Translations under genes and position numbers: made by a program
NCBI RefSeq assembly: GCF_014697615.1
Contig: NZ_JACJSD010000011.1
Location: forward strand, 62,001-126,000
Length of the DNA stretch: 64,000 bases
Direction of reading: 5' to 3'
Source: Nostoc sp. FACHB-280
GTDB taxonomy: Bacteria > Cyanobacteriota > Cyanobacteriia > Cyanobacteriales > Nostocaceae
In this document: piece by piece, positions 54,730 to 63,996 of the stretch
How the letters are laid out: every line of letters starts with the position of its first letter
How positions within the stretch are numbered: position 1 is the stretch's first letter
Notes under the pieces: model-generated
Databases searched by the model: none
The model's input: only the letters and a program-made list of their open reading frames with translations
Told to the model about the DNA's origin: nothing

Positions 54730-55923
54730 ATGAAACGTCGAAAACTAATTCAGTATGGTGCTATCAGTAGTACTTCTTTTTTCGTCCACACTGGGATTCT
54801 CAATTCTTCAGCACAATCTTCTTTAGCATCAGCCAGTAAAAGTGATCCGCCACACTTTGACTGGATAATTTTATATTGGATGCCTTATGACAATGATTTA
54901 TGGGAAGTTGGCAATCCGATTATTGAAATGCTGACTCAAGGCATCCAATCTCCAAATATATTGGTGTTAGTGCAAGCAGATTTTAGTGGTAAACGGCAGC
55001 TTTCGAGATATATCATTACTCAAGCTAAAGTTGATGTGCAGCAAATAAATACTGCTAACAGTGCTAGTGATGAGGTTTTTGCAGAATATCTTGATTGGGC
55101 TAAATCGAAATTTCAAGCTCAAAAATGGGCGATCGCAATTTTAGGACATGGTGGACGTTTAGATGAAATTAGTCCTGATGAACATCCTATTTTTGGCTTG
55201 AGTCACCAAACAAAGTGGATGAATATTGAAAAACTCAGTCAAGTGATCACCAAGTTTAATAACAAATTAGGTAAGCGTGTAGAATTACTTTTTTTTCAAA
55301 ACTGTAATAAAGGAACGATAGAAGCTCATTATACTTTTCGAGACACAGCAAAATATACTTTGTCTTCCCAACTAACTTTAGGAGCGCCGAATTATTATTA
55401 TGTTTCCTTATTAGAATTTTTGGGGCGTTATCCAGCAATCAACGGTGGAGAATTAGCAACCAAAATCATAGAATTTGAACAAAGTGATATGTATTATAGC
55501 TACACTGTCACTCATAATCATAGATTGCGTGATTTACCAAAAATCATTAATCCTTTGATTGATTCAATTATGGCAGCAAATACAAAAGCCATTAACTTAA
55601 ATGAAATCAAATTTTATTCTTATATGGAAGATAAGCTAGTTGATTTGGTCAGTTTTTTAGCAAAAATCACTGAACAATCAGGGGCAAATCAAACTTTATT
55701 GCAAAATTTTCGAGAATTTATACAAACATCAATAATTTATCAATATAAAAATAACGGCAGACTATTTAGTCTATCGCAAAGAAAAGAATATAATAATTTT
55801 TACGGATTGGGTTGTTTTTTCCCAAAAAATCAGCAAGAAATTCAGAAATATAGTTATCTAGAAATATTTAAAGATGTGAAAATGATGGCACTTTTTACCA
55901 AAATCCTCTCCCCATCAAGTTAA
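54730..55923 (+). CDS. Clostripain-like (C11) cysteine protease, exported
   Basis: Of 397 residues, the N-terminus MKRRKLIQYGAISSTSFFV is a twin-arginine-like signal, ending near SSAQS. The C11 fold has the catalytic His region WAIAILGHGGRLDE and the catalytic Cys region ELLFFQNCNKGTIEAHYTF. The Cys context is less usual than the D-x-C-x-M type of clostripain but in the right place. It is probably a Tat-exported protease of unknown target. It is 81 bp after the GntR gene in the same direction, without a clear link. Confidence 0.82.
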   Translation: MKRRKLIQYGAISSTSFFVHTGILNSSAQSSLASASKSDPPHFDWIILYWMPYDNDLWEVGNPIIEMLTQGIQSPNILVLVQADFSGKRQLSRYIITQAKVDVQQINTANSASDEVFAEYLDWAKSKFQAQKWAIAILGHGGRLDEISPDEHPIFGLSHQTKWMNIEKLSQVITKFNNKLGKRVELLFFQNCNKGTIEAHYTFRDTAKYTLSSQLTLGAPNYYYVSLLEFLGRYPAINGGELATKIIEFEQSDMYYSYTVTHNHRLRDLPKIINPLIDSIMAANTKAINLNEIKFYSYMEDKLVDLVSFLAKITEQSGANQTLLQNFREFIQTSIIYQYKNNGRLFSLSQRKEYNNFYGLGCFFPKNQQEIQKYSYLEIFKDVKMMALFTKILSPSS

Positions 55924-56124
55924 TCAGTACTAATTTTCAATTGGGAAGTTGTGCAGTGTTCCATAGCTTATGCAGATATTAATTTCTTGCAACTTTACTC
56001 ATGGCAACAAATATCTGCACAAAATATCGATTTTATTTTTGGAAAACTGCACAACTAATGGTTATTTATTATTACTAGCAAACAAGAACAATTAATCAAT
56101 TTATTGTGGAATCCAGACTGTCCT

Positions 56125-56325
56125 TTATCTCAAGAGTCTGGTTACTCTAACATCATATTCAGTGCCTTTTGGATGTTCAGTTCTAGCCTGAATTCTTGCC
56201 ATACCATCTGCTTTTTCTTTTGACTCAGCACTAATCTCGTATCTTGACGTTCCGCATTGATAGGCACTGTTAGCTTGATCGGCATATTCCTTAATATCAA
56301 CCAACACCTCAAAAGTATGAACCAT
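56125..56325 (-). CDS. Small hypothetical protein, 66 residues
   Basis: Unrecognised. The sequence MVHTFEVLVDIKEYADQANS, then a Cys-containing turn and SRYEISAESKEKADGMARIQ, alternates strands and a helix like a small ferredoxin-like or dodecin-type fold. There is no signal peptide. A start ATG with an AGGGGGT-like ribosome-binding stretch upstream supports translation. No operon context. Confidence 0.55.
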   Translation of the reverse strand: MVHTFEVLVDIKEYADQANSAYQCGTSRYEISAESKEKADGMARIQARTEHPKGTEYDVRVTRLLR

Positions 56326-56756
56326 TGGAACCCCCTAGTGCAAATCGCACAGTGTGGAAATTAATATCCAGTATAGGAATAGCCATAAGTATATGCTGAT
56401 TCAACAATACAATTCTTTATCAAAACTATTAATCAATAATGCCTGAGAGTGAATACTGATAAGCAACTAATAGCGATACTGCTCCAAATTAATGGACGAA
56501 GTATTATTAATAGAATTGGTTAACAAATATTGCAAAGTTAATACATAAATAACGAAAAGATAAGAAGAGGTGACAGGTGACAGAACTGAAAATCATCCAG
56601 ATTTTGTTTGGTTTTGCGATCGCTTAAACAAAGCTACTAATTTATGTCATTCTGTTGTCTGATGATGGAGAATTACTGTTAATCTCAGTTCTCTATAAAT
56701 CTTGTAGAGCAGTTGTTGACAACCTATAGAATAAATCTGTCTCTCTTGTCTCCTTC
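56326..56756. other. Gene-free AT-rich stretch
   Basis: No gene, hairpin or repeat stood out, apart from one HIP1-like GCGATCGC near 56617. Confidence 0.4.
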
Positions 56757-57299
56757 TTATGCCAATCTCAAATAGGGACACTTAGCGAGAAATGTAGCTG
56801 CTTTGTTTTCAGCATCTGGGTTGTGAATATGGGCTGGTGTTGGTCGAATAATGCCAGAAAACAAGTCATCTAGTCCGTAAGGTGTCAAAAACTCCCATTC
56901 GCCTTGGTTATTTAACCTCACACCAACAGCAGTAGCGGTGTGTAACCAATCTTGTATACCATCCTCAGTACTAGTATAAGTACGCCTACCTGGTCGCCAC
57001 CGCGCAAAACTAGCCTGATTTTTGACATCAAACTTATAGTTGGGGAATTTCTCTGTAAGACTGGTTTTGGCTGCTAATTCCTGAGAGCGATCGCCATCTG
57101 CATCAAAAAAGCCAATATCAAAGTCATTGATGACTAAGGCGCAGTTTTCGCCAAACATTGACCGCCAAACGCTGTTGCGGACTGCACCTCCCGCTAACCA
57201 CCAGTTAGGTAAGTTGACTTGGGCGATCGCGGGTAACACAGTTGCGATCGCTGTGTCAGTTAAAATTGCTTGTAAACGAGCATTCGTATTCATCGGCAA
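56757..57299 (-). CDS. Nucleotidyltransferase-family protein
   Basis: Of 180 residues, the nucleotidyltransferase pattern LPNWWLAGGAVRNSVWRSMF followed by INDFDIGFFDADGDRSQELA (paired acidic metal ligands) identifies the NTP_transf_6-type family, a minimal tRNA-nucleotidyltransferase-like fold. The C-terminal block has FLTPYGLDDLFSGIIRPTPA and HIHNPDAE. The substrate is unknown. It stands alone on the minus strand. Confidence 0.85.
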   Translation of the reverse strand: MPMNTNARLQAILTDTAIATVLPAIAQVNLPNWWLAGGAVRNSVWRSMFGENCALVINDFDIGFFDADGDRSQELAAKTSLTEKFPNYKFDVKNQASFARWRPGRRTYTSTEDGIQDWLHTATAVGVRLNNQGEWEFLTPYGLDDLFSGIIRPTPAHIHNPDAENKAATFLAKCPYLRLA

Positions 57300-58339
57300 C
57301 TTAAAGAATTCTTCGCTTGAATGTGAAGATATTATGAGTTATATGCGACACCGAGAAAACTCTGATCGAGATTTTTTGATAATTTTCATAATTCCCCAAC
57401 TAAACCTACTGTTATTTGCGGAAAAGTAACGTTTACTTCAGTAGTTTACTGGGTGAAATTAAAACCCTATCTTACCCATTCACCGTACATTTCCCGATTA
57501 CAACTGTGCTAGGCATCAGTGTAGGCTTGAGTTGCCAAACCCAGCTAATTGGCTGGTTAGTTCCATTCTCTGCCTATTGTTTATTCTTTTTATGTAAAAA
57601 AAATATTCCCGATTGTGCTAGACTTGACAAAATTACTGATAAATTACAGTTCTTTCACAAAAACGTGCCAATGCTCCAGATCAACCTCAAGAAAATTGCG
57701 GGTAATCACGTAGAGCAAAGCTCATTTACTGCTAATTATCACCAGTATTGTAAGCGATCGCTCGTTGATGAAAAGGCTCTAAAATTACGTTTCAGTCCTA
57801 AGCATAATCACAGATTAACGCTACAGTGGTTATCTGCCTGTAGGAATACAAGCTGAGGCGATCACTGTGTAAAAAATAGCCCTGATTTCAGCAAACAACA
57901 TCTATCATCGTGATTGACAACTGTTGCACAATTACACTAGCTTTCTATTTCAGTACACATTGTGAGTTACACAGGTGCAATCAATAGCGTATCAATCACA
58001 AATTGTTTAAATATCTAGCATTTGTCCAGATAAAAATATCACATTTAAGTAAATTTTTCAGGAGTAAAAAGTTTTGATGAAATCAATTAATTCGGCAATA
58101 AATAAACTTAAAGAAGAAAATTTTCTCCCAAAACAAAAACTTAAAGAAAAGTAAAGTATTCAAGCTTTTACTCAATGTTAAGAACTGGTTAACTTGTTCT
58201 TAATAATTAATAAGAGACTGAATATATATCATGAACTTGGTACATAATTTTTATTATATGAATCATCATTTGTGATAAATTAACATGGTTTTCCCACAAC
58301 AACAACAAACTTTTTTTAAATAACTAAGGAAACTCACAA
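57300..58339. other. Long stretch before the secretion cluster, no assured gene
   Basis: A plus-strand frame of 146 codons (57416-57856) is open, with a hydrophobic patch near its start, but no recognisable domain and irregular composition; I give it little credit. From 57857 to 58339 the sequence is AT-rich with short direct repeats (GAAGAAAA, CTTAAAGAA). It ends in AACTAAGGAAACTC, a good ribosome-binding site for the pilin-like gene. Confidence 0.4.
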
Positions 58340-58951
58340 ATGTTTAGACAGGGTTATCGAGCAGACAACATTCGCAAAATTGACAATCAGAATGCTGGCA
58401 ATAAATTTCCTAATATCAAAGAAAAATTGGAATTTTGGCGGATTACCTTTTTCGAGTCAGTGCCATTTTTGCTGGCTTGCACTGTATTTTTGAGTGTGAT
58501 TAGCTTACACAGCCCTGTACTGCTTTTTTGTTTATTAATTGGTAGTTTAATTGTTATATCGATACAACAAATTGGGCAATTAGTCAACTTACCCAGTCGT
58601 TGGCGGATTGCCTTACAAATCTTGGCACCAATCGTAATTTTAAGCTTATTTTGGTTAGATTACTTGGCTGCCCCAGCCCAAGCCCAATTTTTTGGCAAAG
58701 CCGAAAGATTTTTCAAAACTAATCTGACACAAGGTGCTAATACGAATAGTGCTGGTACAGAAACAGCTGTTAGTTTAATATTCAATGTTCTCAGAGGAAT
58801 TTATCTGCTTTATATTGCAGTTTCGTTGATTGGGGTAATTAATGCCGTGCGAAAAGATGAAGACTGGCAAAGTATTGCAAGAACCCCATTATTAGTTGTT
58901 TTGGCTGTCACAATTGCCGATGTCATGACAGGCTTCGTGATTGGTAATTAA
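58340..58951 (+). CDS. VirB2/TrbC-like pilin candidate with N-terminal extension
   Basis: Protein of 203 residues. The first 110 residues carry two or three hydrophobic helices. A signal-peptidase-like site follows (SLFWLDYLAAPAQAQF), then a C-terminal part with two further helices (VSLIFNVLRGIYLLYIAVSL and LLVVLAVTIADVMTGFVIGN) separated by a charged turn RKDEDW. The C-terminal half has the layout of VirB2/TrbC pilins. It is first in a same-strand cluster with VirB3-, VirB4-, VirB5- and VirB6-like genes. The call rests on layout and context. Confidence 0.6.
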   Translation: MFRQGYRADNIRKIDNQNAGNKFPNIKEKLEFWRITFFESVPFLLACTVFLSVISLHSPVLLFCLLIGSLIVISIQQIGQLVNLPSRWRIALQILAPIVILSLFWLDYLAAPAQAQFFGKAERFFKTNLTQGANTNSAGTETAVSLIFNVLRGIYLLYIAVSLIGVINAVRKDEDWQSIARTPLLVVLAVTIADVMTGFVIGN

Positions 58952-58955
58952 TGGT

Positions 58956-59333
58956 ATGTCTGAAGAACGAGAGCAAGATTTTCGACCAGTCAATCAGATT
59001 TTAGGCGCACAACCATCATTAGGGCCAATTCCTGCCGATCAAATTTTTCCTTGGTTAGTAATTGCCCTAACTTCCTACTTTATTATCAATGGCGTTTTTG
59101 GTGGCTTGTTCACCGATGAATTTCAAAAATGGTTGTGGACATTTTTAATTGCTGGTTGGGGAATCGCAACTTGGTGGATATTATCTGGTGGTAGGAGTTG
59201 GCGTTTTTTAAGTAAATTTATCGGAGTTCCCACTTGGACTAGAGGCTTTGCTCGTTATCAAAGCTTGCTGGAAATTAATCATGAAGCAAAAAATCGGAAA
59301 AAAGAGCATCGGCACCCCAGGAAACGAAAGTAG
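58956..59333 (+). CDS. VirB3/TrbD-like membrane protein
   Basis: Protein of 125 residues from the ATG at 58956 (MSEEREQDFRPVNQIL). Two adjacent helices lie at IFPWLVIALTSYFIINGVFG and WLWTFLIAGWGIATWWILSG. The C-terminus is strongly basic. It lies 4 bp after the pilin-like gene and overlaps the ATPase start by 53 bp. Size, two helices and position between VirB2- and VirB4-like genes support the call; the sequence alone does not. Confidence 0.55.
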   Translation: MSEEREQDFRPVNQILGAQPSLGPIPADQIFPWLVIALTSYFIINGVFGGLFTDEFQKWLWTFLIAGWGIATWWILSGGRSWRFLSKFIGVPTWTRGFARYQSLLEINHEAKNRKKEHRHPRKRK

Positions 59334-62028
59334 ATTAACGCCATTTGAAGACGCTTTACACCTAGCAACAATGCTCCGTATTGCAGTGGATGGACGTGAT
59401 CTTGGCGCTTATATTTTAGCGAAAGGCACGCAAAGAGATAGATTTTGCTTTGTCTTTGGTTTTGAATGTAAAGGCATCCATACCACTTTAAGAAGTGAAC
59501 AGATAAATACTATATTTAATAATATTGAATCTGGGCTAAAAGATATCCCTGAAGGCGAAAGAATGACCTTACATATAGGGTCTTTTAGTTCTGATAAACA
59601 GCGTCAGCAAGAACTAGCTGATTTAATTAAAACCACGCCATCGAATGACATTAAATATTTAATTATGGCAGAACGAGCCAGAATTAGAGAGTTAACTAAT
59701 TCTGGCATTCGCAAACCAAAATTTTTACGTATTTATGTTACTTATACCGTAGAACCACATTCTACTAATGCCGATGATTGGATTGAAAAACTATTGGCTA
59801 GAGCAGAATCTTGGTGGTTGAAATTTAAAGGCGAACTGGAAGAAATCGAGAATCAACGCCTTGAAACTGTAATTACCGAGGCTTATAAACAAGGTTTTAG
59901 CCGTTGGGAACAGTTGTTATCTAACAAAATGGGGTTAGATATTAAACCTTTAAATGCAGAAGAACTTTGGGAAGAAGTTTGGTTGAGATTTAACGATACA
60001 ACCCCCATAGAAATTCCGCAATTACTTACATTAGATGAAACTGGATTACATGAACAAGTTAACTCTGATTTAGCGAGTAGCAAATTGTTGGTCGAGAATG
60101 TCCACAGTACAACTTTACTGATGGAATCCAGTGTACCTCGTGCCGATCGCCGTTGGGTATATATCAACAATCACTACGTCGGCGCGATGACATTTCTGGA
60201 AAAACCCGGTGGTTGGCCGAATAAATTTTCCCAACTGCGGTACTTATGGGAATTATTAGCGAGAGAAAGCGTAGTTGATACCGAAATATTTTGTCAATTA
60301 ACCGCCGCCAATCCTGCCATAGTCAAAACCACCTTACAACGAGTGCTGAAACAGTCAAATGTTTCAGCACTTTTGGCACAAGAAAAAAGTAAAACAATTG
60401 ATGTCAATGCCCAATTAAAATTAAAAAAATCGGTCGCAGCCCAAGAACAATTGTATGAAGGAGCCGTACCGATTCATACAGGGATTGCCATTTTTGTGCA
60501 TCGTCCCACCCAAGTAAAATTAGATGAAGCCATCAGATATATTGAAAACTGTTTTCAACGTCCAGCGCAAGTAATTCGAGAAACAGAATATGCCTGGAAA
60601 GTGTGGTTACAATCTCTGCCAATTGTTTGGGAAGGTTTGTTAGTTAAACCCTTTAACCGTAGACAATTGTATTTAACCAGTGAAGTGCCGGGATTAATGC
60701 CTTTAGTAATGACCAAAGCCGGCGATAAATATGGCTTTGAGTTAATAGCTGAAGAAGGTGGCACACCCATACATTTAGATATGTTTCACCAACACAAAAA
60801 CTTGGCGTTGTTTGCTACTACCCGCGCCGGAAAATCTGTGTTGGTATCGGGAATTTTAACCCAGGCTTTAGCTCATAATATTCCTGTGGTGGCTCTAGAT
60901 TTCCCCAAACCAGATGGGTCATCGACCTTTACCGACTATACCGAGTTTATGGAAGGGAATGGGGCGTACTTTGATATTTCCAAACAATCGAATAACTTAT
61001 TTGAACAACCAGATTTGCGATCGCTCTCTGCGGAAGAACAACGCGATCGCCTCCTGGATTATGTCGCCTTTCTCGAATCAGCCTTAATGACAATGGTCTT
61101 AGGCTCATCCAGCGAAAATCAACTCCTCTCCCAAACTGTACGTTCTCTCCTCAACCTTGCATTAGGAGCCTTTTTTGCTGATGAAGGTATTCAAGAACGC
61201 TATCGCCTCGCCATCAACGGTGGATTTGGCAGCCCAGAATGGCAAAAAACCCCAACTTTACAAGATTTTCTCTATTTCTGTTCACCAGAACATCTGCGTC
61301 TCGATTCTGTGAGTGGTCGAGTCGAAGATGCACTCAGCCAAATTCAACTGCGCTTGCGGTTTTGGTTATCCAGCCGCGTTGGACAAGCTATTTCTGCACC
61401 ATCCAGCTTTCCCACCGATGCTCAACTTTTAGTTTTTGCCCTGCGAAACCTCGCTGACAACGAAGATGCCGCCGTCCTTTCTTTAAGCGCCTATTCCGCC
61501 GCCTTGCGCCGCGCCTTAAGTAGTCCCGCTTCTATATTCTTCATTGATGAAGCGCCTATTTTGTTTGAATTTGACCAAATTGCCGACTTAGTAGGCAGAA
61601 TTTGTGCCAACGGTGCCAAGGCGGGTATTCGCGTTATCTTATCAGCTCAAGACCCCGATACCATTGCTAAATCCAAAGCCTCATCCAAAATTCTGCAAAA
61701 CTTATCCACCAGACTCATCGGACGGATTCAACCAGTCGCCGTTGATAGTTTCATCAATATATTGAAATATCCCCGCGATATTATTGCCCGTAATGCTTCT
61801 GAAAGCTTTTTCCCGCGCAAAGAAGGAGTTTACAGCCAATGGTTATTAGATGATAACGGCATCTATACATTTTGCCGCTACTATCCAGGTTACGAACAAT
61901 TAGCGGTAGTTGCTAATAACCCCCATGAGCAAACTGCCCGCAGAAAAGTTATGCAACAACACAGTGATAAATACGAAGCTGTTTCTATTTTTGCCCGTCA
62001 ATTATTAGCCTCTCTGCGCGGAGGATAA
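59281..62028 (+). CDS. VirB4/TrbE-like type IV secretion ATPase
   Basis: Of 915 residues from the ATG at 59281 (MKQKIGKKSIGTPGNESRLT). Walker A is ATTRAGKSVLVSG near 513 (Ala at the first position, still allowed), and Walker B is SIFFIDEAPILFEF near 755, followed by RVILSAQDPDTIAKS. The N-terminal half has the long degenerate region usual in VirB4. LFATTRAGKS preceded by MFHQHKNLALF fits TraC/VirB4 ATPases. It would power pilus assembly or substrate transfer at the inner membrane. A frame start at 59248 would overlap more deeply and is less likely. Confidence 0.85.
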   Translation: MKQKIGKKSIGTPGNESRLTPFEDALHLATMLRIAVDGRDLGAYILAKGTQRDRFCFVFGFECKGIHTTLRSEQINTIFNNIESGLKDIPEGERMTLHIGSFSSDKQRQQELADLIKTTPSNDIKYLIMAERARIRELTNSGIRKPKFLRIYVTYTVEPHSTNADDWIEKLLARAESWWLKFKGELEEIENQRLETVITEAYKQGFSRWEQLLSNKMGLDIKPLNAEELWEEVWLRFNDTTPIEIPQLLTLDETGLHEQVNSDLASSKLLVENVHSTTLLMESSVPRADRRWVYINNHYVGAMTFLEKPGGWPNKFSQLRYLWELLARESVVDTEIFCQLTAANPAIVKTTLQRVLKQSNVSALLAQEKSKTIDVNAQLKLKKSVAAQEQLYEGAVPIHTGIAIFVHRPTQVKLDEAIRYIENCFQRPAQVIRETEYAWKVWLQSLPIVWEGLLVKPFNRRQLYLTSEVPGLMPLVMTKAGDKYGFELIAEEGGTPIHLDMFHQHKNLALFATTRAGKSVLVSGILTQALAHNIPVVALDFPKPDGSSTFTDYTEFMEGNGAYFDISKQSNNLFEQPDLRSLSAEEQRDRLLDYVAFLESALMTMVLGSSSENQLLSQTVRSLLNLALGAFFADEGIQERYRLAINGGFGSPEWQKTPTLQDFLYFCSPEHLRLDSVSGRVEDALSQIQLRLRFWLSSRVGQAISAPSSFPTDAQLLVFALRNLADNEDAAVLSLSAYSAALRRALSSPASIFFIDEAPILFEFDQIADLVGRICANGAKAGIRVILSAQDPDTIAKSKASSKILQNLSTRLIGRIQPVAVDSFINILKYPRDIIARNASESFFPRKEGVYSQWLLDDNGIYTFCRYYPGYEQLAVVANNPHEQTARRKVMQQHSDKYEAVSIFARQLLASLRGG

Positions 62029-62151
62029 ACTGTTAAGCATATAAGAAAGTACATTGGGACAGCAGGGAGCAGGGGGCAGAGAGCAAGGGAGAAAATTTAC
62101 TAATTTTAATTTGCCTAAATTCAATTCCTCACACAATCTCAGGTAAAATTT

Positions 62152-62922
62152 ATGCGGAAAACAACTTTATTCACATTCATCTTTTCTAGCTTATTAATTT
62201 TGCCAGCAATGGCACAACTCGGCAAAGTTTGGACTGATTTTCAATATTATTCTGTAGATTTACAAAACTATCTCAGAAGTAATGTTAATGAAACTTTTAG
62301 ACCGCTAGATATTAGAACTCAAGGGGCGCTGAGTAATTACAGTGGTGACTTGAATTTACCTGATCCAGTGTCGGCTGGGAGACAAGTACGCAACGATATT
62401 ATTATCAACTCCATCTCAGGAAGATATGAAAATAATTCCGCAGTCAATGGTGCAGGTGTGAGTAATGAAGTTAATCGCGTAGTTACTCGCGGTGCGGTAG
62501 TTGGGGTGCTAGGTAGAGAGGGACAAATACGCTTAAAAACTAAATTAGAAGATACAGAAAGAAGTATTGAAACTATTGCCCAGACTATTGAAGATGGTGA
62601 TAGTTTTCTTGACAAAATTAAAGACCAGGTGTGTCAAGCAGTAAATAATCCAGCAATGCCCACTAGTCAAGCTTTATGTCAATCGAGTATACAACAAGAC
62701 ACAACTGTGAAAATTCTCCAAGAACAAGCAAAAATTAACGCGGAAAATCTTGCTCAAACTATCCAAACAAATCAGTCAATACAATACACTAATTTAAATT
62801 TAGCGAATATTTCTCAGCAAGTTGAAGAAGCAAACCGTTCTCGGCGTGTTGATTCGGCTACAGAAGCAGCCAGACTTTTACGAACTGCTTCACAGACAGA
62901 TTTATTTGGACGCGAACCATAA
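62152..62922 (+). CDS. VirB5/TrbJ-like secreted coiled-coil protein
   Basis: Of 256 residues, a signal peptide (TLFTFIFSSLLILPAMAQLG) is followed by a mature part. It has two cysteines (QVCQAVNNPAM, ALCQSSIQQ) about 20 residues apart and long polar helices (EEANRSRRVDSATEAARLLR). TrbJ/VirB5 proteins have this export signal and coiled-coil build. It lies between VirB4-like and VirB6-like genes in the expected order. Confidence 0.6.
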   Translation: MRKTTLFTFIFSSLLILPAMAQLGKVWTDFQYYSVDLQNYLRSNVNETFRPLDIRTQGALSNYSGDLNLPDPVSAGRQVRNDIIINSISGRYENNSAVNGAGVSNEVNRVVTRGAVVGVLGREGQIRLKTKLEDTERSIETIAQTIEDGDSFLDKIKDQVCQAVNNPAMPTSQALCQSSIQQDTTVKILQEQAKINAENLAQTIQTNQSIQYTNLNLANISQQVEEANRSRRVDSATEAARLLRTASQTDLFGREP

Positions 62923-62952
62923 TCATTTATCATCAAAACAATGTGATTTAAA

Positions 62953-63996
62953 ATGCAGCTTTATCTTGCACAAGTTTTTCCCGGCATTACAGATACTCTA
63001 GAAAATGGAGCAACAACAGCTAAAAGTATCGCTGAAAGCTGGGATAATCAATGGGTGAATTTATTACAAAATAACACTAGTAATAACTTGTATGGAGCCA
63101 TCACCAATTTAGGTGTATTTTTTGCTGTTGGAACACTGTTGTTTTTTATGGTGCAATGGCTGAAAGATGTCATTTACAGTGAATATTCTCGCCCGATATC
63201 TGGGTTAATTTGGCCGTTTGTAGTGGTAGTTTTATTAAGTAACCCTGGCAATGGTAGCGCACTTTCTAACCTGACTTTGGGTGTGAGGAATTTTATTAAT
63301 ACAGTAAATCAACAGGTAGTCACCACAGCCGATGCTGAACAAACTTATCAGCAAGCCATTAGCATGAGTGTGGCGGAAGAAGTTGCAGGTTCCTTACTGC
63401 GTCCTTGTCAAGCACTGACTGGTCAACAACAAACTGACTGTTTAAATAAAGCAACTGAACAAATTGATGACCTTTGGCAAGAATATAGAAATAGATATGG
63501 TAATCGAACTTGGATAGATAGATTAGAAAATCAAGTTAATCAAATTAAGTTCGGTACAGGAATTATCACTGATGCAGCATTTAACGCTCTGTTAGGTAAT
63601 ACAGGACAAACAACTATTAAAAACTTTTTAATTTCATTACAATATGCTTTTCAAAATTTGCTAGAAGCTACGATGTTGCTGATAGCAGCTTTAGGCCCTA
63701 TAGCCGTCGGCGCTTCATTATTACCTGTAGCAGGTAAGCCGATTTTTGCTTGGATTACCGGATTTTTAGCGGCGGGAATTGCCAAAATTTCTTTTAATAT
63801 TGTGGCTGCATTAACATCCGCAGTGATTATTAATGGCCCAGGACAAGATATTAACACCAGTCCTGATTTAATGTGGTTTATTATCTTTTTGGGAATTTTA
63901 GCGCCGTTGTTATCGTTGTTCTTGGCTGCGGCTGGAGGGTTCGCAGTTTTCAGCGCGATTAATAATACTGAAAGTTTAGTGAGGAATAGAATTTAG
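62953..63996 (+). CDS. VirB6/TrbL-like multi-spanning membrane protein
   Basis: Of 347 residues, hydrophobic helices occur near LGVFFAVGTLLFFMVQWL and PISGLIWPFVVVVLL. A C-terminal block has ATMLLIAALGPIAVGASLLP, then AWITGFLAAGIAKISFNIVA and DLMWFIIFLGILAPLLSLFL. A soluble middle with two cysteines (RPCQALTGQQQTDC) lies between. The arrangement matches VirB6/TrbL channel components. It ends 4 bp before the window edge; further T4SS genes would be expected beyond. Confidence 0.65.
   Translation: MQLYLAQVFPGITDTLENGATTAKSIAESWDNQWVNLLQNNTSNNLYGAITNLGVFFAVGTLLFFMVQWLKDVIYSEYSRPISGLIWPFVVVVLLSNPGNGSALSNLTLGVRNFINTVNQQVVTTADAEQTYQQAISMSVAEEVAGSLLRPCQALTGQQQTDCLNKATEQIDDLWQEYRNRYGNRTWIDRLENQVNQIKFGTGIITDAAFNALLGNTGQTTIKNFLISLQYAFQNLLEATMLLIAALGPIAVGASLLPVAGKPIFAWITGFLAAGIAKISFNIVAALTSAVIINGPGQDINTSPDLMWFIIFLGILAPLLSLFLAAAGGFAVFSAINNTESLVRNRI

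Noticed and set aside
57416-57856. Open frame of 146 codons
   Set aside because: No recognisable domain, irregular composition and no good ribosome-binding site; described only as part of the non-coding stretch.
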